Shown here: positions 1-9,354 of the stretch, piece after piece
Position numbering within the stretch: the first letter of the stretch is position 1
How the letters are laid out: every line of letters begins with the position of its first letter
Origin: Companilactobacillus ginsenosidimutans
Lineage (GTDB): Bacteria > Bacillota > Bacilli > Lactobacillales > Lactobacillaceae
Assembly (NCBI RefSeq): GCF_001050475.1
Contig: NZ_CP012034.1
Coordinates: 1,922,001-1,986,000, forward strand
Length of the DNA: 64,000 bases
Direction of reading: 5' to 3'
Position numbers and translations under genes: made by a program
The notes under the pieces: generated by a model
What the model saw: the letters and a program-made list of their open reading frames with translations, nothing else
Databases searched by the model: none
What the model was told of the DNA's origin: nothing

Positions 1-78
1 GATAATCAGTCAAAGATGACCAAATTTGATGAAATAAAAAAATTACAAGAAATTATTAACACATTTCTCGTAATTTAG
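1..78 (+). CDS. C-terminal end of a gene cut by the window edge
   Basis: An open frame enters from the left edge and ends at a TAG at 76-78, giving a 25-residue Lys/Ile-rich tail (KKLQEIINTFLVI at the end). Only the tail is visible, so no function can be given. It lies 90 bp upstream of the small holin-like ORF and could equally be chance open sequence in AT-rich DNA. Confidence 0.3.
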   Translation, partial: DNQSKMTKFDEIKKLQEIINTFLVI

Positions 79-168
79 TTTGTAGCAGGTTAAAGCGGCG
101 GCTATCTTTTGAAAAGAAGGTGGTCTAATGAGTAGAGACGTTTACTTGTGGCCTCTAAGGAGGTTCAT

Positions 169-252
169 ATGACATTGTATCAAGTGTTGATGTTTGTTTT
201 ACAATTATCAATGCTGTTAATTATGATACATGATTCAGATCGAAAGAAATAA
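169..252 (+). CDS. Small hydrophobic peptide, holin-like (type I toxin-like)
   Basis: A 27-residue peptide starts with MTLYQVLMFVLQLSMLLIMI and ends in the charged tail HDSDRKK. It has a near-perfect ribosome site (AAGGAGG, 157-163) 5 bases before the ATG, unusual strength for a chance ORF. A short N-terminal membrane helix followed by Asp/Lys residues is the layout of the putative holin-like toxins (Hol_Tox type) of lactobacilli, which act at the membrane and are often silenced by an antisense RNA. The downstream 100 bases hold a dyad (247-286) and a terminator (322-358), as expected for a type I toxin locus. No antisense promoter was proven. It could also be a plain leader peptide. Confidence 0.5.
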   Translation: MTLYQVLMFVLQLSMLLIMIHDSDRKK

Positions 253-286
253 GTCGCATAAACTTTCGACTGTTTTCGACTTATTT
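247..286. repeat. 10-bp inverted repeat over the stop of the small ORF
   Basis: AAATAAGTCG at 247-256 is repeated in inverse as CGACTTATTT at 277-286 with a 20-base loop. It overlaps the stop codon of the holin-like ORF. It has no long T-run, so it reads as an RNA structure or antisense overlap region rather than a clean terminator. Confidence 0.5.
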
Positions 287-321
287 CCTAGTTGTTAACT
301 AGTCACCGCCATTAGGGCTAT

Positions 322-358
322 AAGGTGAAGACTGTTGATTCAGAGCTTCACCTTTTTT
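322..358 (+). terminator. Intrinsic terminator
   Basis: AAGGTGAAG (322-330) pairs with CTTCACCTT (346-354), 15-base loop, followed by six T. It closes the transcript of the small holin-like ORF. Confidence 0.75.
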
Positions 359-526
359 GTTCGAGTTAAGTATAGCACCGTGAGAAACTTTACTACGTCT
401 AAAGTGTTTTTCCTTCAGAATTGACCATATTACGATCGTCTATGCATTTCATTATAACTGAAAACAAGATTATTATTTTCAATCAAATTTTCATAAATAA
501 ATTATGATGAAAAGGGTGCAATATCA

Positions 527-555
527 TTGCTTAACGTGGGAATTCCCCGTATAAT
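527..555 (+). promoter_or_regulatory. Promoter of the ABC-F gene with a palindrome in the spacer
   Basis: TTGCTT (527-532) and TATAAT (550-555) are separated by 17 bases. The spacer contains the perfect 10-bp palindrome GGGAATTCCC (538-547), a possible operator. The rest of 359-592 holds no gene that I can see. Confidence 0.6.
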
Positions 556-592
556 GCAAGCTAGACTATTTTGAAGAAAAGAGAAAATATAT

Positions 593-2215
593 TTGATTAC
601 TGTTAATGATGTTAGTTTGCACTTTGCTGATCGTAAGCTTTTTGATGATGTGAATATTAACTTTGCACCAGGAAATTGTTATGGCTTGATTGGTGCCAAT
701 GGTGCGGGTAAATCAACTTTTCTAAAAGTTTTATCTGGCGAAATTGAACCCTCAACCGGTTCTGTCAAATTGGGACCAAATGAACGTTTGGCTACTTTGA
801 AACAAAACCACTTTGACTATGATGATTATACAGTTATGGAAACTGTAATGATGGGTCACGCTGACCTTTATAAAATTATGCAAGAAAAAGATGCTATTTA
901 TGCTAAACCTGATTTCAATGAGGAAGATGGTTTGCGTGCAGCCGACTTAGAAACTAAGTTTGGTGAAATGGGCGGCTGGGAAGCTGAAGGTGAAGCTTCT
1001 CAAATGCTTCACGGATTGAATATCCCTGAAAAATTGCATCAAGTTAAAATGAACACTTTGACTGCTGGTCAAAAGATTAAGGTCTTGTTGGCACAAGCTT
1101 TATTTGGTCAACCTGATGTTCTATTGCTCGATGAGCCAACTAATGGTTTGGACGTTGAATCAATTGACTGGCTTGAAGAATTCTTGATCAACTTTGAAAA
1201 TACTGTTATCGTCGTTTCCCATGATAGATACTTCTTGAATAAAGTATGTACATACATGGCTGATCTTGATTACGGTAAGATCAAACTTTATGCCGGTAAT
1301 TATGACTTCTGGCAACAATCTTCTGAACTTGCCCAAAGTATGAAGCAAGATCAAAATGCTAAAAAAGAAGAGAAAATCAAGGAGTTACAAGACTTTATTG
1401 CTCGTTTCTCTGCTAATGCTTCTAAATCTAAACAAGCCACTTCACGTAAGAAGATGCTTGATAAGATTACTTTGGATGACATCCAGCCAAGCTCAAGACG
1501 TTATCCATTTATCAAGTTTGTTCCTAATCGTGAGATCGGTAATGACTTGTTGAAAGTTGATAACTTGTCAGTAACTATTGATGGTAAGCAGATTTTGAAG
1601 AATGTCAGCTTTATTCTTAACAAAGATGACAAGGTAGCTTTCTTGGCTAAAGATGATATGAAGACAACTGCCTTATTCAGAGTTATTTCTGGTGACTTAA
1701 CCCCTGATTCAGGAACGATTACCTGGGGTGTCACAACTAGTCGCGCATACTTGCCAAAAGACTTTAACTCAATGTTCAATGAAGAGACACCAATCATTGA
1801 TTGGTTACGTCAATTCGCTGAAAAAGGTGAAGATGACGATACCTTCTTGCGTGGTTTCTTGGGACGTATGATCTTCTCTGGAGACGATGTTACAAAACAC
1901 GTTGATGTCCTTTCCGGTGGGGAAAAAGTTCGTGTCATGCTATCTAAGATGATGTTACTGAAAGCCAATGTCTTACTATTGGACGATCCAACCAACCATT
2001 TGGATTTGGAATCGATCACAGCACTTAATAATAGTTTGATTGATTATAAAGGTTCAATTCTCTTTGCATCACATGACCACCAATTTATTCAAACAATTGC
2101 TAACCGTTTGATTTACTTAACTGAAGACGGAGTTGTTGACCGTGCAGATACAACTTATGATGAATTCCGTTTGAATCCACAAGTTGAGAAACAAATTGCT
2201 GAACTAGATAATTAA
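593..2215 (+). CDS. ABC-F family ATPase (YkpA/YbiT-like)
   Basis: Soluble protein of 540 residues with two ABC domains and no membrane segment, the layout of ABC-F proteins that act on ribosomes rather than transport. Domain 1 has a P-loop (GANGAGKST), a signature-like LTAGQ and Walker B VLLLDEPTNGLD. A charged linker (about 240-300) joins domain 2, which has LSGGE and LLLDDPTNHLD but lacks a recognisable P-loop: the position reads AKDDMKTTA. Asymmetry of this kind occurs in ABC-F subfamilies. The start is TTG at 593; the upstream GAAGAAAAGAG is a modest ribosome site. It is a single-gene unit with its own promoter (527-555) and terminator (2225-2256). Family assignment is firm; the cellular target is not visible. 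Confidence 0.9.
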   Translation: MITVNDVSLHFADRKLFDDVNINFAPGNCYGLIGANGAGKSTFLKVLSGEIEPSTGSVKLGPNERLATLKQNHFDYDDYTVMETVMMGHADLYKIMQEKDAIYAKPDFNEEDGLRAADLETKFGEMGGWEAEGEASQMLHGLNIPEKLHQVKMNTLTAGQKIKVLLAQALFGQPDVLLLDEPTNGLDVESIDWLEEFLINFENTVIVVSHDRYFLNKVCTYMADLDYGKIKLYAGNYDFWQQSSELAQSMKQDQNAKKEEKIKELQDFIARFSANASKSKQATSRKKMLDKITLDDIQPSSRRYPFIKFVPNREIGNDLLKVDNLSVTIDGKQILKNVSFILNKDDKVAFLAKDDMKTTALFRVISGDLTPDSGTITWGVTTSRAYLPKDFNSMFNEETPIIDWLRQFAEKGEDDDTFLRGFLGRMIFSGDDVTKHVDVLSGGEKVRVMLSKMMLLKANVLLLDDPTNHLDLESITALNNSLIDYKGSILFASHDHQFIQTIANRLIYLTEDGVVDRADTTYDEFRLNPQVEKQIAELDN

Positions 2216-2224
2216 ATACTATTG

Positions 2225-2256
2225 GCGTTATGAAGGAAACTTCATGACGCTTTTTT
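2225..2256 (+). terminator. Terminator of the ABC-F gene
   Basis: GCGTTATGAAG pairs with CTTCATGACGC around a GAAA loop, then six T. Confidence 0.85.
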
Positions 2257-2261
2257 GTTGC

Positions 2262-2287
2262 AAAAAAAAATAAGCCCGAAGGCTTAT
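2262..2287 (-). terminator. Terminator of the flippase gene (minus strand)
   Basis: ATAAGCC (2270-2276) pairs with GGCTTAT (2281-2287) around CGAA, with a run of nine A at 2262-2270 that becomes the T-run on the minus strand. It abuts the stop codon at 2289. Confidence 0.8.
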
Positions 2288-2288
2288 C

Positions 2289-3890
2289 TTAATAGATTTC
2301 AGTATTTCTAATTTTACGTAGTATCTTGAGAGAACCATCTTTATATCCGAGAAATCCATAAACGATAATTCCGATTACGGCTCCGATTGAAAGAACAATG
2401 GTTGCTCCAACCTTATATTGGTCGTTAATCACTAGTGATAACAAGTAAACTGAGATACCAACGACGACAAACATCACTACACTGTCTAAGACGACTCTTA
2501 AGAGACGTTTGGCCAAGCCTGAGTCAACTATACCAAATTCCTTGTTGATTAGTCTGAAGGCGAAATGGCCCATGACCGCGAAGGCGATAGTTGATGACAA
2601 TAGTGGTCCATAAACACCCAGATAAACGGTGAAAGGTAATTGAAGTACTATTTTGATGATGTATGCCAAAAGCAAGAACCACATTGATTTCTTAACATGG
2701 TGAGTTACCTGAAGAATATTTTCCAAAATCATGAATACACAGTAGAAAATGGCCTCAGCGCATGATACCGCCAAAACGTAGGCACCTTGTGTACTAGCAC
2801 CGTAGAATAATGTCCAAAGTTGTGAGCCGATTGCGACCATGCCAAGTGTTGCTGGCAAAATTATAAAAATCGTGAACTCAACAATATTGCGCATCAATTT
2901 TTGAATGTGTTTAGTTTCTGACTTACGAGAAATTAAGGCTGATAATGCCGGGATTACGGAAGCTGAAACCGAGATTGCTAGTGAAACTAGCACCATAATT
3001 AGTTTGTTAGCTTGGAATCCAAACATAGCATAAAGATCATCGATAGTTTTGGTACTTGCGTGGATAATTGATTGATAAATCCATGAGAACGTAGTCTGAT
3101 CGAATAGTTGTAACACTACCATAATAGTATCAACTAACAAGAATGGTATAGCCGATTTCAGCATGCCACCGAAGTTAACTTTTTCCAAAGGTTCGTTGTC
3201 TGGAACTGGTACGACATCCTCTGGTTTGATAGTTCTTCGGACACGGCGACGCATCCAAAATAGGAATAGGTAAGCCAGTGTTGCCCCGATAAATGAAGCA
3301 AGAGTTGATTGGTTAACGGCTTGCATGTAGTTCCCGTTTTGCAAAATCATGATTGTGTATGTTGCGTAAAGCATGTAGGCGACACGGGCGATTTGCTCGA
3401 TTACTTGTGAGAACGCGGATAGTGAGATGAATGCGTATCCTTGGATGTATCCTCGCAAAATTCCGAGGGCCGGGATTACTAACATTGCGATACTCAAATA
3501 TTTAATTGGCGTGACAACTCGCATGTCTCCGGCGGCGAAAATGATTGCGACGTATTTTGAGCCGAAAAACATAATGGCAGCGAGGACGACACCAATCAAT
3601 GTCATATAGACACTGTATTTTTTGAGAATCTTCTCACTTTGGTCATAGTGTCCGAGTGAGTTTGATGCGGCAACTTCTTTTGAAATAGCGGATGGAATTC
3701 CCGCTGTGGCAATGATCAGAAATAAGTTGTAAATGTTGTAAACACGACCATATAAGGCATTGGCGACACCAACTGAGGCGGCTCCAATCCAGATGTTCCA
3801 AGGGATGATGTAAACAACAGCTAAAATTCTTGAGATTATGCCACTAACGGAAATCCATAGTGAACTTTTTAAGAGTGAATCTTTCTTCAT
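2289..3890 (-). CDS. MOP-superfamily flippase, SpoVB/YtgP (MurJ-like)
   Basis: Polytopic membrane protein of 533 residues with about 14 hydrophobic segments. The N-terminus (LLKSSLWISVSGIISRIL) and AGIPSAISKEVA match the polysaccharide biosynthesis/oligosaccharidyl-lipid flippase family. Firmicute members of this group such as YtgP translocate lipid II in peptidoglycan synthesis, so a role in wall precursor flipping is likely but is inferred from family. The ATG at 3890 is preceded by AGAAGGAC. It is followed upstream by a DUF1304 gene on the same strand, which may share a transcript. Full length for the family. Confidence 0.85.
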   Translation of the reverse strand: MKKDSLLKSSLWISVSGIISRILAVVYIIPWNIWIGAASVGVANALYGRVYNIYNLFLIIATAGIPSAISKEVAASNSLGHYDQSEKILKKYSVYMTLIGVVLAAIMFFGSKYVAIIFAAGDMRVVTPIKYLSIAMLVIPALGILRGYIQGYAFISLSAFSQVIEQIARVAYMLYATYTIMILQNGNYMQAVNQSTLASFIGATLAYLFLFWMRRRVRRTIKPEDVVPVPDNEPLEKVNFGGMLKSAIPFLLVDTIMVVLQLFDQTTFSWIYQSIIHASTKTIDDLYAMFGFQANKLIMVLVSLAISVSASVIPALSALISRKSETKHIQKLMRNIVEFTIFIILPATLGMVAIGSQLWTLFYGASTQGAYVLAVSCAEAIFYCVFMILENILQVTHHVKKSMWFLLLAYIIKIVLQLPFTVYLGVYGPLLSSTIAFAVMGHFAFRLINKEFGIVDSGLAKRLLRVVLDSVVMFVVVGISVYLLSLVINDQYKVGATIVLSIGAVIGIIVYGFLGYKDGSLKILRKIRNTEIY

Positions 3891-3920
3891 AAAAAGGTGT
3901 CCTTCTAATTGCGATAAATT

Positions 3921-4289
3921 TTAATAGAAAAATAGAACTAGTAGGAAACCGATTAGTGCTGGTAATCCTTGTAAGAAAATAATTTTTTTAGTAACCGTAA
4001 ATGCACCGAAAATTGCGACGACCATAACGTAACCTGTCAGCAATAACATCAAAGTTTTTAATGTTGCTCCGGTGAAAATTAAGATAACAGCAAGGATTAA
4101 TATTCCCAGCATTAAGTTATAAATTCCTTGATTTTTGAGTGCGGTCTTGGCATTCTTCTGTTGTACAAATGTACCTGGCATATCGAAGGCATCTGCTTGT
4201 TTAGCGGTTGAGCCAAACATCTCAAAGAGTCCGATACCAATGTGTTCAATACCAATAATTGCGATAATAACTAAAATAAATATGTCCAT
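3921..4289 (-). CDS. DUF1304-type small membrane protein
   Basis: A 122-residue protein with four predicted membrane helices, the first at 2-20 and the last three between about 58 and 122. The block IIGIEHIGIGLFEMFG followed by a Gly/Asn-rich loop and KNQGIYN is typical of the DUF1304 family, whose function is unknown. The start ATG has GGAGGGA 5 bases upstream. It lies 17 bases after the MazG-like gene on the same strand, so the two probably form an operon. Confidence 0.8.
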   Translation of the reverse strand: MDIFILVIIAIIGIEHIGIGLFEMFGSTAKQADAFDMPGTFVQQKNAKTALKNQGIYNLMLGILILAVILIFTGATLKTLMLLLTGYVMVVAIFGAFTVTKKIIFLQGLPALIGFLLVLFFY

Positions 4290-4306
4290 GATAGTCCCTC
4301 CAATAA

Positions 4307-4609
4307 TTAATCAGTAGTAGTCATAGCAATTTTATCAGAAAAATTGCCTCGTTGAATATCTTTGGAATGGCGAATACTGTCCATTTCCTCATATGTGATT
4401 GAAGCATCTTCTAAAATTGCATGAATAATTTCTTCTAGATCCCCTAATTCTTCAACCAAGTTGGCACGAGTTTCAGCTTTTTTTACTTTGTTAGCTTCTT
4501 CAACTAATTTGGTACGCAAAGCAATACGATAATCTTCATTTGTTAAGGTCGTAAATTCGACCTCGTCCCCAACAATATCTGGGATTTTATTACGAACTAA
4601 TTTAAACAT
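4307..4609 (-). CDS. MazG-like nucleotide pyrophosphohydrolase
   Basis: A 100-residue all-helical protein beginning MFKLVRNKIPDIV, with the pattern KLVEEANKV...NLVEELGDLEEII. The EExx...ExxD residues are the metal-binding set of the all-alpha NTP pyrophosphatase superfamily; this short form resembles the predicted house-cleaning pyrophosphohydrolase group related to phosphoribosyl-ATP pyrophosphohydrolase. It probably hydrolyses a non-canonical or unwanted nucleotide; the substrate is not visible. A strong GGGGAGGTGATT precedes the ATG. First gene of a likely operon with the DUF1304 protein. Confidence 0.8.
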   Translation of the reverse strand: MFKLVRNKIPDIVGDEVEFTTLTNEDYRIALRTKLVEEANKVKKAETRANLVEELGDLEEIIHAILEDASITYEEMDSIRHSKDIQRGNFSDKIAMTTTD

Positions 4610-4656
4610 TTAATCACCTCCCCAAATGGTTGATACCAATATTACCATTGCTGTAC

Positions 4657-4685
4657 AAAAAAAGCCAAAGACCGAAGTCTTTGGC
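4657..4685 (-). terminator. Terminator of the SLAP protein gene (minus strand)
   Basis: GCCAAAGAC (4664-4672) and GTCTTTGGC (4677-4685) form a perfect 9-bp stem with loop CGAA; seven A at 4657-4663 give the T-run on the minus strand. Confidence 0.9.
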
Positions 4686-4699
4686 TAGTTGTTGAAAGA

Positions 4700-6196
4700 T
4701 TAGTGTACGTCTGCTGATGAAACCCATTCGTCAGTTGATACACGATACATTGTTGTTCCATTGATTGAAGCAGTTCTGTCTGTATACCAAGCACTGTTAG
4801 GTGATAATGAACGGTTTGATCTGTTACCGTTGATTGAGTACAAACCTTTAATTGAGTCACCATTTGTTGTGATTGTTGAACTTGTTGGTGTGTATTCGTA
4901 AACTTGTGAGGCTTTAACCCATTCGTTTGTTGAAACACGGTAGTATTTGTCACCATTCATAGTCTTTGTTTGATCAGTTGCCCAATCAGAGTTAGCTGAC
5001 AATGAACGTTGAGTTTGTGTACCGTCACCATTGTATAGAGGAACTACGCCACCATTTGAGTAAGTTGAAACTGTACCAGAGAATGGTGTTTGAACAGATG
5101 AACCAGACTTAACAACTTTTACAGTTGAAGTGTGATCACCTTTTTGAAGAGTAATGTTAGCATCTGAATCATTTACCAAATCGTAACCTGAAGGAGCGTC
5201 AACAGATTTAGTTTGACCAGAAGCACCAGTTAAAGTTGTTGTATCAACAGTGTCACCAGTGTTAGCGTCAACGAAGTTGATTGTTTGTGTACTGTCAGCG
5301 TCAACAACATTTACTGAACCAGTAACTTCCCATTGAATCGGATCACCTTTGTAGTCCAATGAAGGGTCAGTTGCTGTATATTTAACAGTTTTCTTACCAA
5401 CCTTTGAAGTATTAACTGAACTCTCAGTTGACATATCAAGAGTTTGACCGATTGAATCTGTACCTGTAACTGAGTTAGGGTCGAAGTTAGCACCCTTAAT
5501 TACAGTTTGATCAAGGTTTTGGAATGAAGCATCCAAAACATTAACAGTTAATTGAATGTCATCACTTGTTGCAGTGCCATCTGATGACACTTTAACGGTT
5601 GGACTGTATGTTCCAGCGTATGCATAGTTGAAGCCACCATCATTTGTTACTTCAACGGTAGCATTTTCTGGTGAAGTTTTGTAAACACCATCTACAGTAC
5701 CATCTAATTTGAATGTTTTGTCGCCCTTTTTGATGTTTGCAGTCGTTGTACCGTTTTTAAATGTTAGTGAGTCTGAGTAAGTAATTGGAACTTTAACTTG
5801 AACAACTTTTCCAATAAGGTTGCCAATTTGAGTCAAAATTTGGTTTGAACTAATTCCAGACAAATCTGCTGTGAAAATTGCTGTTTTTCCGTCGGCAGAA
5901 ACTGATGTCTTTGCAGGGATAAGACCTGCAATAGAAGGTGTGCCACCAATTGCCGCTTCAATATTTTCTTCAGTGGGTTCTGTTCCACCGGGTAAGACTA
6001 CCTTGAATCCATTAGCATTTACATTAACGCCAGAAGTTGCAGTTGAACCTAAACCACTACCACTAAAAATGCTTGTGATAGTATCGCCAATTCCTGCAGC
6101 TTGTGAGTTTTGCACTGAAACTGCAGTAGTTGCTCCACCCATTGCAAGACTGGCCATGATTGCTGTTGTTAAAACAAAGCGTTTTGTCTTTTTCAT
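4700..6196 (-). CDS. Secreted surface protein with two SLAP-type repeats
   Basis: A 498-residue exported protein. Residues 1-34 are a signal peptide (MKKTKRF, hydrophobic core, cleavage near NSQAAG). The middle is Thr/Ser/Asp-rich with beta-sandwich-like and mucin-binding-like repeats (QTINFVDANTGDTVDTTTL near residues 300-320). The C-terminus holds two copies of a roughly 45-residue module ending YYRVSTNEWV and MYRVSTDEWV, the signature of the SLAP surface-layer attachment domain of lactobacilli, which binds wall polymers. So the protein is probably held non-covalently on the wall. The start ATG is preceded by GAGGAGG. A related one-module protein is encoded at 9669-10496. Function beyond wall attachment is not visible. 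Confidence 0.85.
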   Translation of the reverse strand: MKKTKRFVLTTAIMASLAMGGATTAVSVQNSQAAGIGDTITSIFSGSGLGSTATSGVNVNANGFKVVLPGGTEPTEENIEAAIGGTPSIAGLIPAKTSVSADGKTAIFTADLSGISSNQILTQIGNLIGKVVQVKVPITYSDSLTFKNGTTTANIKKGDKTFKLDGTVDGVYKTSPENATVEVTNDGGFNYAYAGTYSPTVKVSSDGTATSDDIQLTVNVLDASFQNLDQTVIKGANFDPNSVTGTDSIGQTLDMSTESSVNTSKVGKKTVKYTATDPSLDYKGDPIQWEVTGSVNVVDADSTQTINFVDANTGDTVDTTTLTGASGQTKSVDAPSGYDLVNDSDANITLQKGDHTSTVKVVKSGSSVQTPFSGTVSTYSNGGVVPLYNGDGTQTQRSLSANSDWATDQTKTMNGDKYYRVSTNEWVKASQVYEYTPTSSTITTNGDSIKGLYSINGNRSNRSLSPNSAWYTDRTASINGTTMYRVSTDEWVSSADVH

Positions 6197-6315
6197 AATA
6201 TAAAAATCCTCCTCTAAATCCGAATATAACCCTCAAATGTTATATGGATATTTCGTATCTTATAATAGTATTTTATTGGTTACCTAACCATGTCACCCTT
6301 ATTAAATTTAGAATA

Positions 6316-6346
6316 CAAAAAAATCATAATCGTTATGATTATGATT
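6316..6346 (-). terminator. AT-rich terminator between the SMR pair and the SLAP gene
   Basis: AATCATAATC (6322-6331) and GATTATGATT (6337-6346) form a perfect 10-bp stem with a 5-base loop; the A-run before 6322 gives a T-run on the minus strand. It would end the SMR transcript 165 bp after ykkD. The rest of 6197-6511 shows a small dyad (GGTTACCTAACC, 6277-6288) and no gene. Confidence 0.6.
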
Positions 6347-6511
6347 GATTGGTTGTTATTTTTCCATAAATTATTTTAAATTTGATAATCGAAAAGGGTG
6401 TTATATCACTGATTAATGCACACTAATACCCTAAGTGTGGCTTAGATAAAAATTTAATTTTATTAGAAATCTTTGTTACATGTCCGTAATAAATAGGACA
6501 AAATATTGATA

Positions 6512-6826
6512 TTATCTTGCGAATTTTAAGCCAATTACTGCAAATATTATTAAGAAAATGAAAAATCCACGGATCCAGCTACGTGGTTCGTCAAATAACC
6601 ACATGTTCATAATTGCTCCGCCGGCGGCTCCAATTCCGGTCCAAATGGAGTATCCGATTGACATGGGAATTGTTTGTAGCGCTAGATAAAGAAATCCGAG
6701 ACTAAAGACGAATGACGCTACCATTGCTACTACTGCTAACTTATTTTTCCTATCAGTGTAAAAACCTAAGAAGGTTACACCTGACATTTCGCCGATTCCG
6801 GCTAATATTAAAAATATCCAATCCAT
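6512..6826 (-). CDS. SMR-family efflux subunit, YkkD-like
   Basis: A 104-residue protein with four membrane helices. The conserved glutamate of the small multidrug resistance family is present in the first helix (AGIGEMSG), and helix 3 has the IWTGIGAAGG block. Sequence order and the C-terminal VIGLKFAR resemble Bacillus YkkD, half of a paired SMR transporter; YkkCD-type pairs are known as guanidinium exporters. Its ATG overlaps the stop of the upstream partner as TAATG, a sign of translational coupling. That partner carries a premature TGA (see 6826-7161), so coupling may be weakened. Substrate is inferred from family only. Confidence 0.8.
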   Translation of the reverse strand: MDWIFLILAGIGEMSGVTFLGFYTDRKNKLAVVAMVASFVFSLGFLYLALQTIPMSIGYSIWTGIGAAGGAIMNMWLFDEPRSWIRGFFIFLIIFAVIGLKFAR

Positions 6827-7161
6827 TAGTGAGCCCGCCTTTCTTCAAAGTCGGTGACCATTTTCAGTCCGATGACGCCGATGGTCAAAAGGACGACGAA
6901 AATTAATTTGGTCCAACTAAATGCTTCGTGGAACACTAGTACTCAGGCGATTACCACGAAAAGGGAGCCTAAGCCAACGTACACGGCATAGGTGGTTCCT
7001 GCGGGGATGTTCTTACTTGCGTCTATCATTAAATAAAAACTCAAGGCGATTATTACCACAATTATTATTGTGCCCATGATTGAATGTATATGTTTCATCG
7101 CTGAAACCCAAACCACTTCCAAAATTGCACCCAATAAAATTTCTAGCCAACTTCTTCTCAT
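6826..7161 (-). pseudogene. SMR-family subunit, YkkC-like, broken by one in-frame TGA
   Basis: The frame starting ATG at 7161 encodes 72 residues (LEILLGAILEVVWVSAMKH, with the SMR glutamate) and meets TGA at 6945-6943. After the TGA the same frame stays open for 38 residues (VLVFHEAFSWTKLIFVVL, then GVIGLKMVTDFEE) and stops at 6828-6826, overlapping the ATG of the ykkD-like gene. The full frame would be 111 residues with the selenium-type codon at position 73, four helices and a close match to YkkC in layout. A single base change, most simply from GGA, explains it. No other damage is seen, so this is either a very recent pseudogene, a sequencing error or a read-through site. Confidence 0.8.
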
Positions 7162-7172
7162 AGCTTTACCTC

Positions 7173-7256
7173 TGAATATAAAAAGGCAAACCGCTCTAGT
7201 CGGTTTGCCTGCTCTAGTCTTAAGATTATTCTACTTTATTTTATGTAACTCGGCAA
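7173..7256 (-). promoter_or_regulatory. Promoter and 5'-proximal hairpin of the SMR pair
   Basis: On the minus strand TTGCCG (7256-7251) and TAGAAT (7233-7228) are spaced by 17. Transcription would begin near 7221, and a perfect 10-bp stem AGGCAAACCG/CGGTTTGCCT (7184-7193 with 7201-7210) followed by TTTTTATA comes at once, before the ribosome site AGAGGT. This is a terminator-like attenuator or a 5' stabilising hairpin. A 9-base direct repeat GACTAGAGC flanks and enters the stem. I could not match it to a guanidine riboswitch. Confidence 0.55.
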
Positions 7257-7341
7257 TCAATTCAAATTACATTAATAAAATATCATATTTTCGTATTAAA
7301 AAATTAATTCGTTATCTAAACGGTTTCATTCTGCATATCCA

Positions 7342-8900
<1,559 letters not shown>

Positions 8901-8910
8901 GTTTTGATTT

Positions 8911-9107
8911 TGTTGATATGTTGGTGGTTGGCTGCCGTCCTCCGGCTCGGTTCTTTGGGGCCGTGGACGCTGTGGGACGATTCGGAGCCGAAGTGCGGTC
9001 TCCAAATGCGTCCTTTTCCTAAGCCTGCCCTTTGGCAGGCAAAGGAAAATCTCACGGCTTTGGCCCCAAAGAACCGGGCCTGCGGACTAGGGTAGTGCAT
9101 CATTACT
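8911..9107 (+). ncRNA. Structured element A (variable-stem hairpin family)
   Basis: GC-rich island after guaB. A 14-bp perfect closing stem joins 8949-8962 to 9062-9075. Inside are arm 1 (GGACG...CGTCC with the motif GAGCCGAAGTGCGGTCTC at 8987-9004, also found exactly in element B) and arm 2 (TTTTCCTAA-GCCTGCC, loop, GGCAGGC-AAAGGAAAA, 9013-9049). The 5' edge GTTGGTGG..CTG.CGTCCTCCGG and 3' edge CCTGCGGACTAG are shared with element C. The motif GGTTCACTGCCGT recurs at 9125-9137, echoing 8926-8938. It lies in sense orientation between guaB and its terminator. Open frames across it are GC-rich shadows. Confidence 0.6.
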
Positions 9108-9192
9108 CTTTTTCTTGGGGATAAGGTTCACTGCCGTGTTGTGTGTAATATTAAAAGTTAGTATGGATATATCAAAGTAAATAAATGACGAA

Positions 9193-9228
9193 GGTTGAGA
9201 ACACATTACGTTCTCGACCTTTTTTTTT
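9193..9228 (+). terminator. Terminator, probably of guaB and element A
   Basis: GGTTGAGAAC (9193-9202) pairs with GTTCTCGACC (9210-9219), followed by nine T. Confidence 0.9.
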
Positions 9229-9354
9229 AATCTTTTACTTTGGAGTTACTACATCAATAATCTACAGAAAATATTATTGGTAAAACAATAAGTATATACC
9301 TCAAAAAATTGGTGGACTAACATAGAAAAAATTTATATAGATCAAAAATTGAAA

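Noticed and set aside
4642..4956. Frames antisense or alternate to the SLAP gene, such as a 104-residue Gln/Thr-rich frame
   Set aside because: Composition is an out-of-frame reading of the repeat-rich SLAP gene; no start signal.
6943..6945. TGA as a selenocysteine or reassigned codon
   Set aside because: No SECIS-like element or selenium genes seen, lactobacilli use the standard code, and other genes end in TGA.
7173..7260. Guanidine riboswitch before the YkkCD-like pair
   Set aside because: The leader is too short and lacks the conserved cores of the guanidine-I, -II or -III types that I know; only a hairpin with a T-run is visible.
8904..9095. Open frames on both strands through element A (63 and 72 codons)
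   Set aside because: They cross GC-rich stems, lack ribosome sites and have no conserved relatives in the other elements, so are shadows of the fold.
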